NCBI GenBank assembly: GCA_029490685.1
Contig: CM055960.1
Location: 7,332,195 to 7,396,194 of the forward strand
Length of the DNA: 64,000 nucleotides
Origin: Schizonepeta tenuifolia
Lineage: Eukaryota; Streptophyta; Magnoliopsida; Lamiales; Lamiaceae
Direction of reading: 5' to 3'
Shown here: one piece after another, positions 33,408-43,772 of the stretch
Layout of the letters: each line of letters opens with the position of its first letter
Numbering within the stretch: the stretch's first letter is position 1
Position numbers and translations under genes: made by a program
Notes under the pieces: generated by a model
What the model saw: the letters and a program-made list of their open reading frames with translations, nothing else
The model's database searches: none
Told to the model about the DNA's origin: nothing

Positions 33408-33453
33408 TAAGGGGGAAGCTCAGATGAAGGGGGAAGCTCAGCTGAAAGGGGAA
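33408..33453 (+). other. Three PPT-like purine tracts after pol, element B
   Basis: AAGGGGGAA, AAGGGGGAA and AAAGGGGAA are spaced 17-18 bp apart and separated by GCTCAGMTG words. Multiple PPT copies downstream of pol are a described Sirevirus hallmark. The true PPT is at 37759. Confidence 0.65.
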
Positions 33454-33880
33454 TATCAGATACGAATTGCCAACTAAGGACATCAAACGTCAGCTGAGGA
33501 GATGAACTTGAGTCAGCTGATGGTATGCGGCAACTGAGGAATTCAACAAATGAACACAGCCGATTCAGACATCAGCTGGCAGGTATCATTTATGACTGAA
33601 GGTGTTATGATATTAAATGAGAATGTTTAAAATAAATTCAAACATTCCTGAACATGTCAGCTAGACTAAACAAGCCATCATATCGCATTTAATGTAAAGT
33701 CTGGCTGAACACCTATAGCCTTAATTTATAGTGCGACTGGGCTGACACCTCAAACTATTCACCTTCTCACTCGCGCGCGTGGTATATCAGTCAAAATTAC
33801 TCAACAGTCGCGAAATCACAGCCGTTAATAGATTCGCGCGATTTAACCCCAGACGTTGATTTTATCCGAGTCAAAGATTA

Positions 33881-33888
33881 TATAATAC
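33881..33888 (+). promoter_or_regulatory. TATA-like box upstream of the third ORF, element B
   Basis: GATTATATAATACGG lies 140 bp before the ATG at 34022 (context CGAGATGGC), followed by a pyrimidine-rich stretch. It could serve an internal promoter for a separate mRNA of the third ORF. Untested. Confidence 0.35.
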
Positions 33889-34021
33889 GGCAAATCAGGA
33901 AGTGATCCTTACCTTCTCTTTTCGTGCATATCTTTACTCACAATTCATCATCTTCTCAAATCTTGTTTCGCCATTTCCAGTAAAGTCTTTCACTCTTTCT
34001 TTGCATATATATCTCCTCGAG

Positions 34022-37000
34022 ATGGCACCCAAGTCAAAAGCTTCTAAAAGATGGTTTTCTCAGAGCCTGCAACGTTCCAGGAATCGTTCGACATGGTGAT
34101 GTCGAAGATTCATTTCGAACAAATTTTATCCAAAGCGGCTCTCTCATCGCCTGAGCTCGCTCCAATCGCCACCATCCTCTCCGACCACCATCTGCTTGAT
34201 TGGGCCACCCTCTCTCCGGCCCTGTTGCTCAGGAAGCAGATCGTACATTTCTACCGGAATCTGCAACGAGTCGCAAATGATGGGCTTGTCACGATCATCC
34301 CGTGCAAGCAACGCCACAGAACCTCCCGAACAGTAGAAGACTCCGTTGTGGAGATAAAGGTGTCGAAGGAGCTGGAGAAGCTCATCCCCAGAAACCGTGA
34401 AGCCACAGACGGGTGGGGAACTTTTCTGACAAGGAAGCTGATGCCTTCCTTCAAACCATTCTTCTTGTTCCCGAACCATTGAAGGGGAGCATGCAAAGGA
34501 CAAAGCTGAAGCCGGAGCACCGACTTCTTTTCGATGTAATCTCCAAATGCATCTTCGCATATGGTGGAGCCTTCGGGGACATCAGCCGTCCTAAGCTCAA
34601 GCAGCAGAAGGCCCTGGAAGAGATGCACCAGGTCGACTGGTTGGGATATATAGAGAGCCAGCTGGTGTCGGAGAAGCAGAAGATATCCGAGACGACAGCT
34701 GAGTCCGGAGATGTTCTGTTGAGTGTCAAGGGGACTCTCAACTTCAGGACAAAGATATCAGCCCTCATCCTCCAAGCCACAAAGGGTCTGCCGCTGACAT
34801 GGGAAGGGAGTGAGGACACTCCAGTCAGCAAGCTGTCACTGTTCCCCTCAGCCAAGAAGGCCAGGGATGTTGTAGAAGCTGTCTACACCCCCAAGGGTGT
34901 CCCCAAGCCAGCTGTGGAGGCAGCTGCTCGTCGCCCTTCGAGGACTAAGTCGGCGAAGCGCCAGCTGGAAGAGGTAGCTGAGGAGGAAGAAGATGAAGAG
35001 GAGGAAGAGGAGGAACCTCTGCAGAAGAGGCCAAGGATAAGAATCATCCAGCCAGCGGCTCAACCATCCACAACAAGTCCAGTGGTGGTCAAGCCGGCTG
35101 AGGCGAAGGAGTCAACCGAATCCAGTCAATCGGTTGACCCAGCTGGGTTTATTCTTCAACCTCGCCAGGAGGACGTGGCTGAGGAGGCAGGTGGAGACGT
35201 GGAGATCCAAGTGGTGGATGCCAGCTCCTCCTCAGATGACTCTTCTTCATCTGAGGAGTCCCACGACAGTCGGTCTAGAGCTGATGCCAGCCAGGTTAAC
35301 CCACTTGTGACTGAAGAAATCCTCCAGCCAGCCAACTCTCCATCCAAAGAGGATCCGGTTCTCTCAACTGGTCCTCAGTCAGATATTCCGAGCCTCTCGC
35401 TCGATGCCAACGTTGTGACCACTTCTTCGGCCAACGTTGATGAAACCATCGAACCCTTAACCTTCGATATCGACCCCCCTCAGATCGATGAAGAAGCCAA
35501 CCGTCAGGCGATCCTGGCTGAATATGAAGGAAGACTCAGCTACTGCTTCCGCAAGCTGATTGGTATGTTCCCCGAGGCAACATCGATGCCCATTTTCTCT
35601 GTTCTCGGGACGGAGCTTCTATACCAATTCAGTGTCATATTCAGCTACTGGTATGTGAAGGAGGAGACCCTCAGGATCCATGGCTAGGACAAGTTAAAGG
35701 TCGAAGAGTCCAACCTGAGGGAGTACTTCGACTACCAGAGCCTGGAGGTGGCTTACAACCAAAAGGTGGCTGTGCTCCGACGACGTCTGGACAAAAGCAT
35801 CCAAGAAGGGACAGACACCAGGAAGCTGTGCAACAACCCTGAAGCTGTTCACTTTCTTGATGACATGCTCGCCAAAAATGCCTCCTGCATGGACGACGTC
35901 GACGCAGCTGATGAGGCGGCCAAGAGAGAAGAAGACAAGCTTAAGGCCTACCTCGCCAGCCGATCTGCCATGGTTGTTCTGGAGTCTGCTGCCCAGCCAC
36001 AACCACCGCTCCTGCCCGGACCCTCCGATCAGCCAGCTCTCTCAACCGACGTCATCTGCGAGCTGATCTCGGAGAGGGTCAACCAGCTGAGGACGGAGAT
36101 GCTGTCCAAGATCCAGCTGGGCAAGGAGGAAGAAACTGACAGGATGCAGCAGCTGATGGCAGAAAATGCCAGCCTGAAGAATCAGCTAGATCACCTCTCC
36201 TCTTCTCTGCAGCACAAGCTCGAAGATCTCTCCACTTCTTCCAGCTCAGAGGTCTCGGCTCTAAGGAAAGCCGTTCAGAGTCTCAGCTCGGATTTCAACG
36301 TGTTCAAGACCGTTGCTGAATCTGACCTCGCAAAGTCCCAGCAAACTCAGGACCACGAGTGGATGGCTCAGTTCGCCTCTTTCCGAGCTGAGTTCGTCTC
36401 CCTCCACAAAGAGGTCTCTGCGACTTTTGCAGCTGTGCAGCGAGCTGAGCAGGAGCGCCAAGACCTGGAATTGGCGAAGAAGGTGGAAGAGAAGGACGCT
36501 GTTGAAGAGCTGTTTTCCCGCATTCAACAAGCTGAAGCCAAGTTGACCTCTCTGGATGGCACTGTTGCCACCCTTTTGGATGATGCCAAAAAGGGAGAAG
36601 ACAAGGAGCCGGCAGCTGGGGATGAACAAGGGAAAGCTGTTCTCCAGCAAGGAGAAGGAGTGCCAGCTGAAGCTGAAGCTGAAGGGTCGCAGCCCGAACT
36701 GGAAGTCTCCCACGACCTCGTAGCCGAGCTCACAGCCGAGCTCGATGCAGAATTTGACGGGATATCCGTTGAAGACTGTATCGAAGCTGCCAAAGCTATG
36801 GAGGTGCCTAAGGAGAAATACTTGAATCCCTCTTGGATCAAGAAGTTCGCTGCCGATCAGGCCAAAAAGGTAGCGAAGTTCGAGAAGGAGCTCGCCAAGG
36901 TGGAGAAGAACGTCGACAGAAACAAAGCCAGCCGGAGTGTGCGAAGAATCAACAAGCACCAGATGAAGGCTGAGGCTAGAAAGTCGACGCATCAGCTGCA

Positions 37001-37436
37001 GAAGAACGCTCCGCTCCCGTCTCGATACCCACATGTTGACAAGTGGATGAATGCGGAGTGGAACGATGACTGGGAACAGTTCAAGCATGAGTTCGTCAAT
37101 GACTTCTAATATAGGAAAGTCTACTCGACTGAAGACCCAAGGCTAGCCTTCAAGGAAGCCCTGTGGGAACTCAAATCTGGAGACCCTGGAACGTTCAGTC
37201 AGTTCAAGCGAGCTATGCTGAATGCTCAGCTTGATCCCAACACTGTTCCAGTTCCAAAGAAGTGCATATACCGCCCTCCGATGATCAAAGGCACAAGCAC
37301 GCCAAATAGAAATACGATCTTGGCTGAGGCGAGGCAAGTATGCAAGGAACACGGCGTCAACACTGGGATTGAGCCGGAAGCGAAAAAGGAGATCTTCAAC
37401 CGTATCTTCAACAAGTATGGTCAACAGTATTTCTGA
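34022..37436 (+). pseudogene. Third ORF of element B (Sirevirus extra protein; frameshifts and stops)
   Basis: A protein of about 1130 residues is implied, starting MAPKSKASK. Breaks are a frameshift near 34048, another near 34415, TAG at 35685-35687 (Trp in element A) and TAA at 37107-37109 (Tyr in element A). Visible parts are an N-terminal region with LLRKQIVHFYRNL, resembling the FYANL motif of plant retroelement ORFs, then RTKLKPEHRLLFDVISK. An acidic run follows, directly before LQKRPRIRIIQP. After it come a Ser-rich linker, a helical region near YQFSVIFSYWYVKEETLRIH, long coiled coils, and the C-terminal EWNDDWEQFKHEFVNDF block. No signal peptide or membrane helix is seen. It is collinear with the third ORF of A. 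Function unknown; an envelope role is not supported by the sequence. Confidence 0.8.
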
Positions 37437-37758
37437 GCTGTCAAAGTTTTTTAGCTGATAATGTTTTTGGATGTCGTAGTTTTTGAAGCAACTGTTGTAT
37501 TTTTCTATGTTTTGTGCTTAACATTGTAACCTTCAGTTGTAACAAAAACTTCAAAGTATATAATACGATTCACCTTGATGAACAATTCCTCATTATCCAA
37601 GCTCTAAATCATAAAGTCTTTCAATTTCATGTTATAACTGTGCTAACCCTTTGACGTTTTATCTTATAGATTGTCTAGAATTTCAGCTGAGATTTTAGAT
37701 AAGTTAGTAAGGTTTAGATCAGTAGTGGTTTCAAGTTATAAGTGGTTTTGGCATCATC
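37437..37758 (+). other. 3' non-coding region of element B
   Basis: This AT-rich stretch lies between the third ORF and the PPT and is related to 7538-7806 of element A (GTTATAACTGTGCTAACCC block). No frame is seen. Confidence 0.7.
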
Positions 37759-37772
37759 AAAAAGGGGGAAAT
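37759..37772 (+). other. Polypurine tract of element B
   Basis: AAAAAGGGGGAAAT directly precedes the 3' LTR start. Confidence 0.9.
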
Positions 37773-39344
37773 TGTTGGGAAATTTATTAGTATAAGTTTT
37801 GATGAATTCCAAAACCGGCTGACCCCAACCGAGTAGATGTTGCCAGAACCTAATGTTAGAATTTAGGCTCGCTGTTTGAGCAAAGTTAAGATTCTATCTT
37901 TACAGGTCTCCAGCTGAAGATGGCAACAAGGCGTCACTCAGACAGAACATCAGTTGTGAAGAAAGACAACTGAGAGTTCATTTGTTCAGATGCAAACAAG
38001 GGGAGTCTTCAGAACATCAGTTGAAGGAAACCAACTGAGCGTTCATCAGATGAGAAACAGTTGAGAGGAAGAGAACATCAGATGAAAAGGAAATCATCTG
38101 AGGGTTCAAACCCAACTGAGTAAAGAAGTGGAAGACAACTGAGGGTTCAGTTTCAGAACCTCAGTTATAGAATCTGAACAAGGAGTTCAACTGTTTTGAA
38201 GTTCAAAGTCAGCTGAGAACTCGACAGATCGGAACATCAGCTGAAGATCACTCAGATGAAGGTCAAGACGTTCAACCGACAAACCGAAGTTGACTGTCAA
38301 AGATTTGAATTTCAAAAGGAAGTCACATGAGGGTTTGACCGTTCAGTCGTTACCCCATCTGGCCCAACACAAGGCTGTCTCAGATGGAAAGCAGAAGAGC
38401 ACAGATGCCATATCGGGAAAGTCTGCAGAGATGAGAGACAAGCCATCGCTTTCAACCGATCAGAGATCAACTGCTCCTCCAACGGCTAGTTGATTCTCTC
38501 CGCCTATAAATAGAGGCATCCTCTCATTCGAGAGGCATTGATATGCAGATAGACACATAGACGACGAAAAATTCAAGAGCTTTCTCGAGAGAAATCAAAG
38601 AAAATCTGCAACATCATCATCTAAGAGCATCAGCAGCTGAGAGTTCCAATTTGAGAGAACATTAGTAGCTGAGGGTTCCTAGAATTCGAAACCGTTTTTG
38701 ATCTTAGGTTGAGTGTTTATTCGTTCAAGCCTTAGATCCAGCTCTCATTATTGATCGAGCTGTAGTTGGAAATCCTACCTTTTCTCACACCCTAAAAAGT
38801 GTGCTAGGACCTTACTCTTCCTGTAATTGAGTAGTTAGGTCGTCAAGTACCCGCAAACTTGACTTAGGCTGTTTAGTGCCCGCAAACTAAACTGTAACGG
38901 TTGCTCAGCCCGCGTAAGTTGAGTGGAACTGTCCAGAAGAACTTGGACTGAGGTGTGTGGACTCACATCTCCCCGTGGACGTAGGAGTTCTCTCCGAACC
39001 ACGTAAATCTTGTGTGTCGTGTTGATTTGTGTTCAGTCATTATTTTGCATATCTCAACTGACAAACTAACTGCATACAATCTGCATACTTTCACAACAAC
39101 AGTTTTGGTTTTGACCAACCGTGCATAAAAGCGTGAGTTTGATTTTACGAGTTTATTTTCCACCACATTCCGCACAGCACCAATCCTCCAGCTAAGGTTG
39201 CTTACTCAGCTGTGAGATCCCAACTGAGTCCTCTCACTCAGTTGAAGTTGATTTCAAGTGTTAGATTTTTCGAAAGTTGAAAAATCCTAACTGGTGTATT
39301 CCCCCCCCCACCCCATACACTAGTAACTCGTATCGGGACCATCA
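37773..39344 (+). repeat. 3' LTR of element B (1572 bp)
   Basis: It is almost identical to 25686-27255. TATAAATA lies at 38505-38512. The LTR is followed by GTGGC at 39345-39349. Confidence 0.96.
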
Positions 39345-39349
39345 GTGGC
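39345..39349. repeat. TSD of element B, right copy (GTGGC)
   Basis: It pairs with 25681-25685. Confidence 0.95.
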
Positions 39350-39397
39350 TATATTAGCACTTTTCTTTTCAGGGGTGGCTATATTTGCACTTCTCCC
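39350..39397. mobile_element. Mutator-like MITE, distal part of right arm
   Basis: Its reverse complement (GGGAGAAGTGCAAATATAGC and on) matches the MITE's left end. The 9-bp TSD follows at 39398-39406. Confidence 0.86.
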
Positions 39398-39406
39398 AAG
39401 CATGAT
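39398..39406. repeat. TSD of Mutator-like MITE, right copy (AAGCATGAT)
   Basis: It is identical to 25321-25329. Confidence 0.85.
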
Positions 39407-40445
39407 TTAGGGTATAAAATGATAAAAGAACATAAGTAGCTAAAAACCCCTAAATCGATTAAAAAGGAAAAATAGGAAAAATAATTTCTTGATGAGGTTG
39501 GATGATTATTTGATGATATGATGATGCTATATGTTTATTATGATTTTTCATGTGATTTATATGCATAAATGTGATGATGAGAATTTTTGGTGAATTTATT
39601 AGATTTTTAATGAATTTAATCAATTAAAAATAGAGTAAATATGATTAAATGATGATTTATGAATTTTATTTGTTTTATGATGTTTATGAGCATGAAGGTA
39701 TATGAGAATATGATCTAGATGTGTTTTTGAGATGAAATATGAATTTTGTTATTTTTCTCAAAATTTTCGAATTAAGCATTATTTTGAGAAAAATGAAATT
39801 TTGATGATTTTGAATAGATATGATGATATTGATGATGATGATGATGATGATGATGTTAATGTGTGTTAGATGAATTTTTGAATGAGTTTATAAGCATGGA
39901 AATTGAGAAAATATGAAGATATAATTTTTATTTATATTTATAGAATTTATAGAAGAAAAATCGAAGAAAAATAGGTCTAAAAATAAATATGATGTTCTTG
40001 AGGCCAATATGAGTTTTTGAAGATGTGTTCTTCATATTCATAAGAAAAACTTGAAGATTTGAAGATGTTATAAATTAATTAGAAAAATAATTATTTTATT
40101 CGAAAAATAAGTATATAATTATAAAAGTGGAAATGCACCCATATGTCATTAGCCTAAAGAGAATATCAAAAAAGGTCACTAGTTCAAATTTTATCAATTT
40201 TTGTCATATGTTTACTTTTTGGACATTTATACCCTTATGTTTTATACTTTATTCCATCTTAGAACACTCTCTCTCCTACTTTTTCACTTTTATTTTTTTC
40301 TCTCTTTTTTCTCTCTCTTCTTCCCTCACCTCACGTGTTTCTCTCTCTTTTTTTTCTCTGTTTTCATCTCCCTCTACTCAACTTCTCTGATCTCCCCATC
40401 TTTTTTTCCGTTCGTCGTCATCGTCGTCGTCTCTGTTGTCATCGC

Positions 40446-40631
40446 CGCCGCTGCTTTTTTGGTCGCGACGTTGCTTCGTCATCATCGTCTATCTCTCTTT
40501 CTTTTTTGCTGCGATTTTACAGTTTTTTTCTCCATCATCATCTCCGTCGTCGCCGTCGCCTCCGCTTTTTTGGTCGCGACGTTGCTTCGTCGTCGTCTAT
40601 CTCTCTTGCATTTTTGCTGCGATTTTCCAGC
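40446..40631 (+). repeat. 111-bp direct tandem duplication in insertion F
   Basis: GGTCGCGACGTTGCTTCGTC starts at 40461 and again at 40572, with near-identical flanks (CTATCTCTCTT, TTGCTGCGATTTT). The stretch is pyrimidine-rich like a leader exon or intron, but no gene could be recognised. Confidence 0.75.
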
Positions 40632-40844
40632 AATTTAGTTGCGATTTGTGGGAATTTGTTGTTTTTGTTTTTTTCCTGCAAATTTGTTGCGATTTTGCTG
40701 AGTTTTATGCTTGAATATTCGTTTAGAAAGTGTTACGTGTGTTCGATTGTAATTTTCCGGCGATTTTTGGTTGTGGCGTCAAAGCTATGGAGATAATTTA
40801 CCAGCGACTGAATTCTGGTTTTCGATTTCGAGTTCTGGTTTTGA

Positions 40845-41345
40845 GTTGGTACGTTTTTACAATTGCGTACTGGTGCGTACCAAGTTCACTTGGTACGCAG
40901 TACGTATTGATAATTACGTACTGCGTACCTTAATTTGTTTTCTTGGTACGTAGTACGTATTTACCAGTACATACCAAGTTTACTTGGTACGTAGTACGTA
41001 TTTTGAATGCGTACCAAGTTTACTGGGTACACAGTACGCATTTATGAATGCGTACCAAGTTTACTTGATATGCAATACGTATTAATTAATTCGTACCAGT
41101 TTTGCCAAAACTTCTTAGTACACCTGGTACGGAATTGTAAATGTATACCAAGTGTACCGCATGAAAACTGGGTACGCAGGTACGCAACCTGCGTACCCAG
41201 TTTTCATGCGGTACACTTGGTACGCATTTACAATTACGTACCAAGTTTGCTCATCAGAACTTGGTACACAAGTACGCTTTGACTAAAAATGTATCGGCTT
41301 ACCAAGTTCGGATGTGGTACACCTGGTACGCAGTTACAATTACGT
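40845..41345. repeat. GGTACG-rich inverted-repeat block
   Basis: Many copies of TTGGTACGCAGTACGTATT and its complement ACGTACCAAG are about 30-60 bp apart. The block can form several hairpins, the largest centred at 41184. No coding frame is credible here. Confidence 0.8.
41133..41235. repeat. Long near-perfect palindrome
   Basis: Arms 41147-41181 and 41187-41221 are exact complements (35 bp) with a 5-base spacer ACGCA. With two or three mismatches the arms extend to 41133 and 41235, and weaker pairing reaches further. It would form a cruciform or a strong RNA hairpin. Confidence 0.92.
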
Positions 41346-43735
41346 ACTATGTTTTCCTTCGATGAATATATTATGATGCAGGTGATGCTGGAAAGAGAAC
41401 ATTTATGAGGGTGGTAGAGAAGAGTATATTCCTATACCGCATAGTGGTATAAGCAAGAATCTTTATTAGCAAAGCTTGAAGTTCGAATTAAGAAGGATAA
41501 GAGTATGTATATGTTTGATATAGATGGTTTAGTGCAGTCTCCTAGTGGTGAAACTAAGAGTTTTGAATCTTAGTTTATGTGTTTAAGTGTGCTTTGAATG
41601 TTTGATTGATGTGACGAGGTATTAATCGAGTAAAGGAAAATGATAGAAATTTGAGAAACGAGCAAATGAATATATTATGTGAGAAAAATAATATTTTTAA
41701 GTTTAAAAATATTTTGATGATGAGTTATTGATGATATATGATGTGTTAAGTGATTTGATGATGTTATTTGAGTAGAATTAAGCAAGTTTTCTTTTTGAAT
41801 AACTTAAAAAGGGATTAAGACATAGAAGTTATCGAGTAGTGAAGATTTTAAATGAAAAACTGAGCTTTATTTAAATAAAACAAAAATTGAATTTTAAAAA
41901 TAAAGAAAAAAATTAGACAATGATTATTTAATGTTAAAGTATTTAATTGAGATCGTATACGTATATGAATGCGTATTTTGATGAAAATAATGACGTATTT
42001 TAGAGTCAAGAAATACGAAGTAGAAGTTTGAATAATAAATTCAAAAAAGATTATTATTTGAATTTAGCAAAATGATTTTCGTTAGAGTTGAAGTTATAAG
42101 TTTATAAAAATTAAAAGTTGAGCAAAAATTAAAAGTCAAGCAAATTAATCACTAAGTTAATCATTTATAAGTGTTCGAATATTGACATTGATGTTTGAGT
42201 ATGATGACGATGTTTGAGTATTGATGTGAATATGTGTTTATAATGTGAATGTTTGATCTCCGATGTGAATGCTTGATTATTGAAATAAGTGCTCAACTGT
42301 GTTTGAACGATTTGTGATGGTAATAGTTGAGATTTAATGTTATGATCTGCCGAAATCATGTAACTTGAGTATATGAGAAAATTAAGACGAGTTAAACAGT
42401 AACTTATCGATTACGTAAAGATTGAAATAATATATTAGAAACGAGAATCTGAGTTTGAGAAATAATTAGAAACCGAGTTAAGACGATGATTCGAGAACGA
42501 GAAATCGAGAAAGTTATCGATGTAGAAAAGTTTAGATAAGTTAAGAAAAACCCGAGTCAAGTAGAATTCCATCAGTCGAGCCCTAAGTCTATTATACATT
42601 TTTCGAGTAGATAAGCTCGATTTTAATCAATGTTGTTATTGAAGGGCCTAGCGGGACTGCGAAGTAGTCGGGAAAGCGTAAAGTAAGTAACCTCGACTTC
42701 AATAAACCCGAAGCAAGGTGGGCTTTTCTAAAACTAAAACTCTGATGAATGCTATTACTTATTGAGTAATATTATGTGAGTATTTAAAATTAATTGACTT
42801 GCCATTTATCTGAGTTTGGTATGCTTTATCATCTACATGAGCATTATATCCTGTGGAAGACAGGAACCCACGTGTGGTTAATTGATTAATGAGGTGACTG
42901 TGAGCTTTACTTCAGTTTAGCCGGTCACAGTGTTTGAGAATGAGGCCTACTTCTCAACACGAAGTTGATGTGGTAGATGATTCATGCCTGTTTATATATA
43001 TGTTTTGACTGCGCAGTCGGTGGATTTGAAAATGATAAAATGATTTATGCATGCACAAGTAAAATGTTTTCAAATGTTCTAACACTTGTGATGCAGTGGC
43101 AAGGCAAGTTCAATTATATAGCTCTAAGAGCAAGCTTTTAAAACAGTTTTTGGCATTGTGTTCTCCGAGTACGAAGTACTCAACCTTGCATGTATTTCTA
43201 AACGTGCAGGTTAGTTGTGAATGAGGATGGTGCGGATGGTCTTGGTGGTGTGTTGTCTATTTTGAGTCAAGTCGGTGATTACATGTCTTCATACATGTAG
43301 TTGTTGAGAGCAGTGATGTCTTCCGCCGAAATGTCTATATATTTTTGAAATACTCTATTGTGTTGATGATACAATGAGCAGTTTGCTCGAAATAACGCCC
43401 TAAACTTTATTTGCTTTATATTCTGAATGTCGTGAAGTCTGAATACTTAACACTATTTTTGGGAAATCATTGTAAATTAATTATGCCGATTCTTGTTGAG
43501 TTCGGTTGAAAGCATGTTCATTTTCGTTATTGCTTTCATACCTTATTTTCCTTAATTGATTCATTATCAAGTCGAGTTTTTGGTTGATGGTTTCTCATTC
43601 TTAATTCATCCAGAATAGTATTTGGTCACTATTCGAGTTGAGTTTAGACCTAAGTGGTATGTTTATTTGATGGTTTCACCTTCACACTCCAATGGAGTCT
43701 GGTCATTCCTACACACCGAATTTTGTGATGTGACA

Positions 43736-43740
43736 AACAG
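43736..43740. repeat. TSD of insertion F, right copy (AACAG)
   Basis: It pairs with 23690-23694. Confidence 0.85.
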
Positions 43741-43772
43741 ACACAAAATATACACAAAATATGGACTCATCA
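43741..43772 (-). repeat. 5' LTR of element D, first 32 bp
   Basis: The minus strand reads TGATGAGTCCATATTTTGTG, resembling the start of the Athila-type solo LTR (TGATGAAACCAAATTTTGTA). It is the far edge of D and abuts the copia element G at TACGT. Confidence 0.78.

Larger units (their letters stand above)
33320..34021 (+). other. Non-coding spacer between pol and third ORF, element B
   Basis: There is no reading frame. After the pol stop come repeated CATCCGAGCTGA words and three PPT-like purine runs (33408-33453). The second half is AT-rich with a TATA-like box at 33881 and pyrimidine-rich sequence before the next ATG. About the second half of it is deleted in element A. Confidence 0.75.
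25686..39344 (+). mobile_element. Sirevirus-like Ty1/copia retrotransposon, full length (element B)
   Basis: This is a complete 13.66-kb element: 5' LTR, initiator-Met PBS, gag, pol, large third ORF, PPT, 3' LTR, and a perfect TSD. The LTRs (1570 and 1572 bp) show about fifteen differences by eye, so insertion is recent compared with its neighbours. Pol is one uninterrupted frame. Gag has one stop and the third ORF has several breaks, so this copy is probably not autonomous. Long LTRs, the coiled-coil Gag tail, repeated PPT tracts and the third ORF place it with Sireviruses; the genus assignment is inference. Confidence 0.96.
39407..43735 (+). mobile_element. Insertion F (long LTR-like unit), right part
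   Basis: This is AT-rich non-coding DNA ending ACCGAATTTTGTGATGTGACA, with AACAG after it. It contains a GAT microsatellite (39832-39855), a 111-bp tandem duplication (about 40446-40631), a palindromic GGTACG-rich block (40845-41345) and a zone with a CACGTG site near 42870. The stretch from about 40120 to 41380 is unlike the rest and may be a separate nested insertion whose ends I could not define. Confidence 0.6.

Noticed and set aside
36261..37088. Minus-strand frame of 275 residues opposite the third ORF of B
   Set aside because: It is an antisense shadow of the coiled-coil region, and Leu/Ser-rich composition mirrors the Lys/Glu/Ala codons.
34022..37436. Viral envelope gene
   Set aside because: No signal peptide, furin-like site or membrane anchor could be seen. 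The envelope-like label is only positional.
40127..40796. Several overlapping Phe/Ser/Arg-rich frames
   Set aside because: They come from pyrimidine-rich DNA with a 111-bp tandem duplication. Three frames are open at once, as expected from composition, and none has a recognisable domain.
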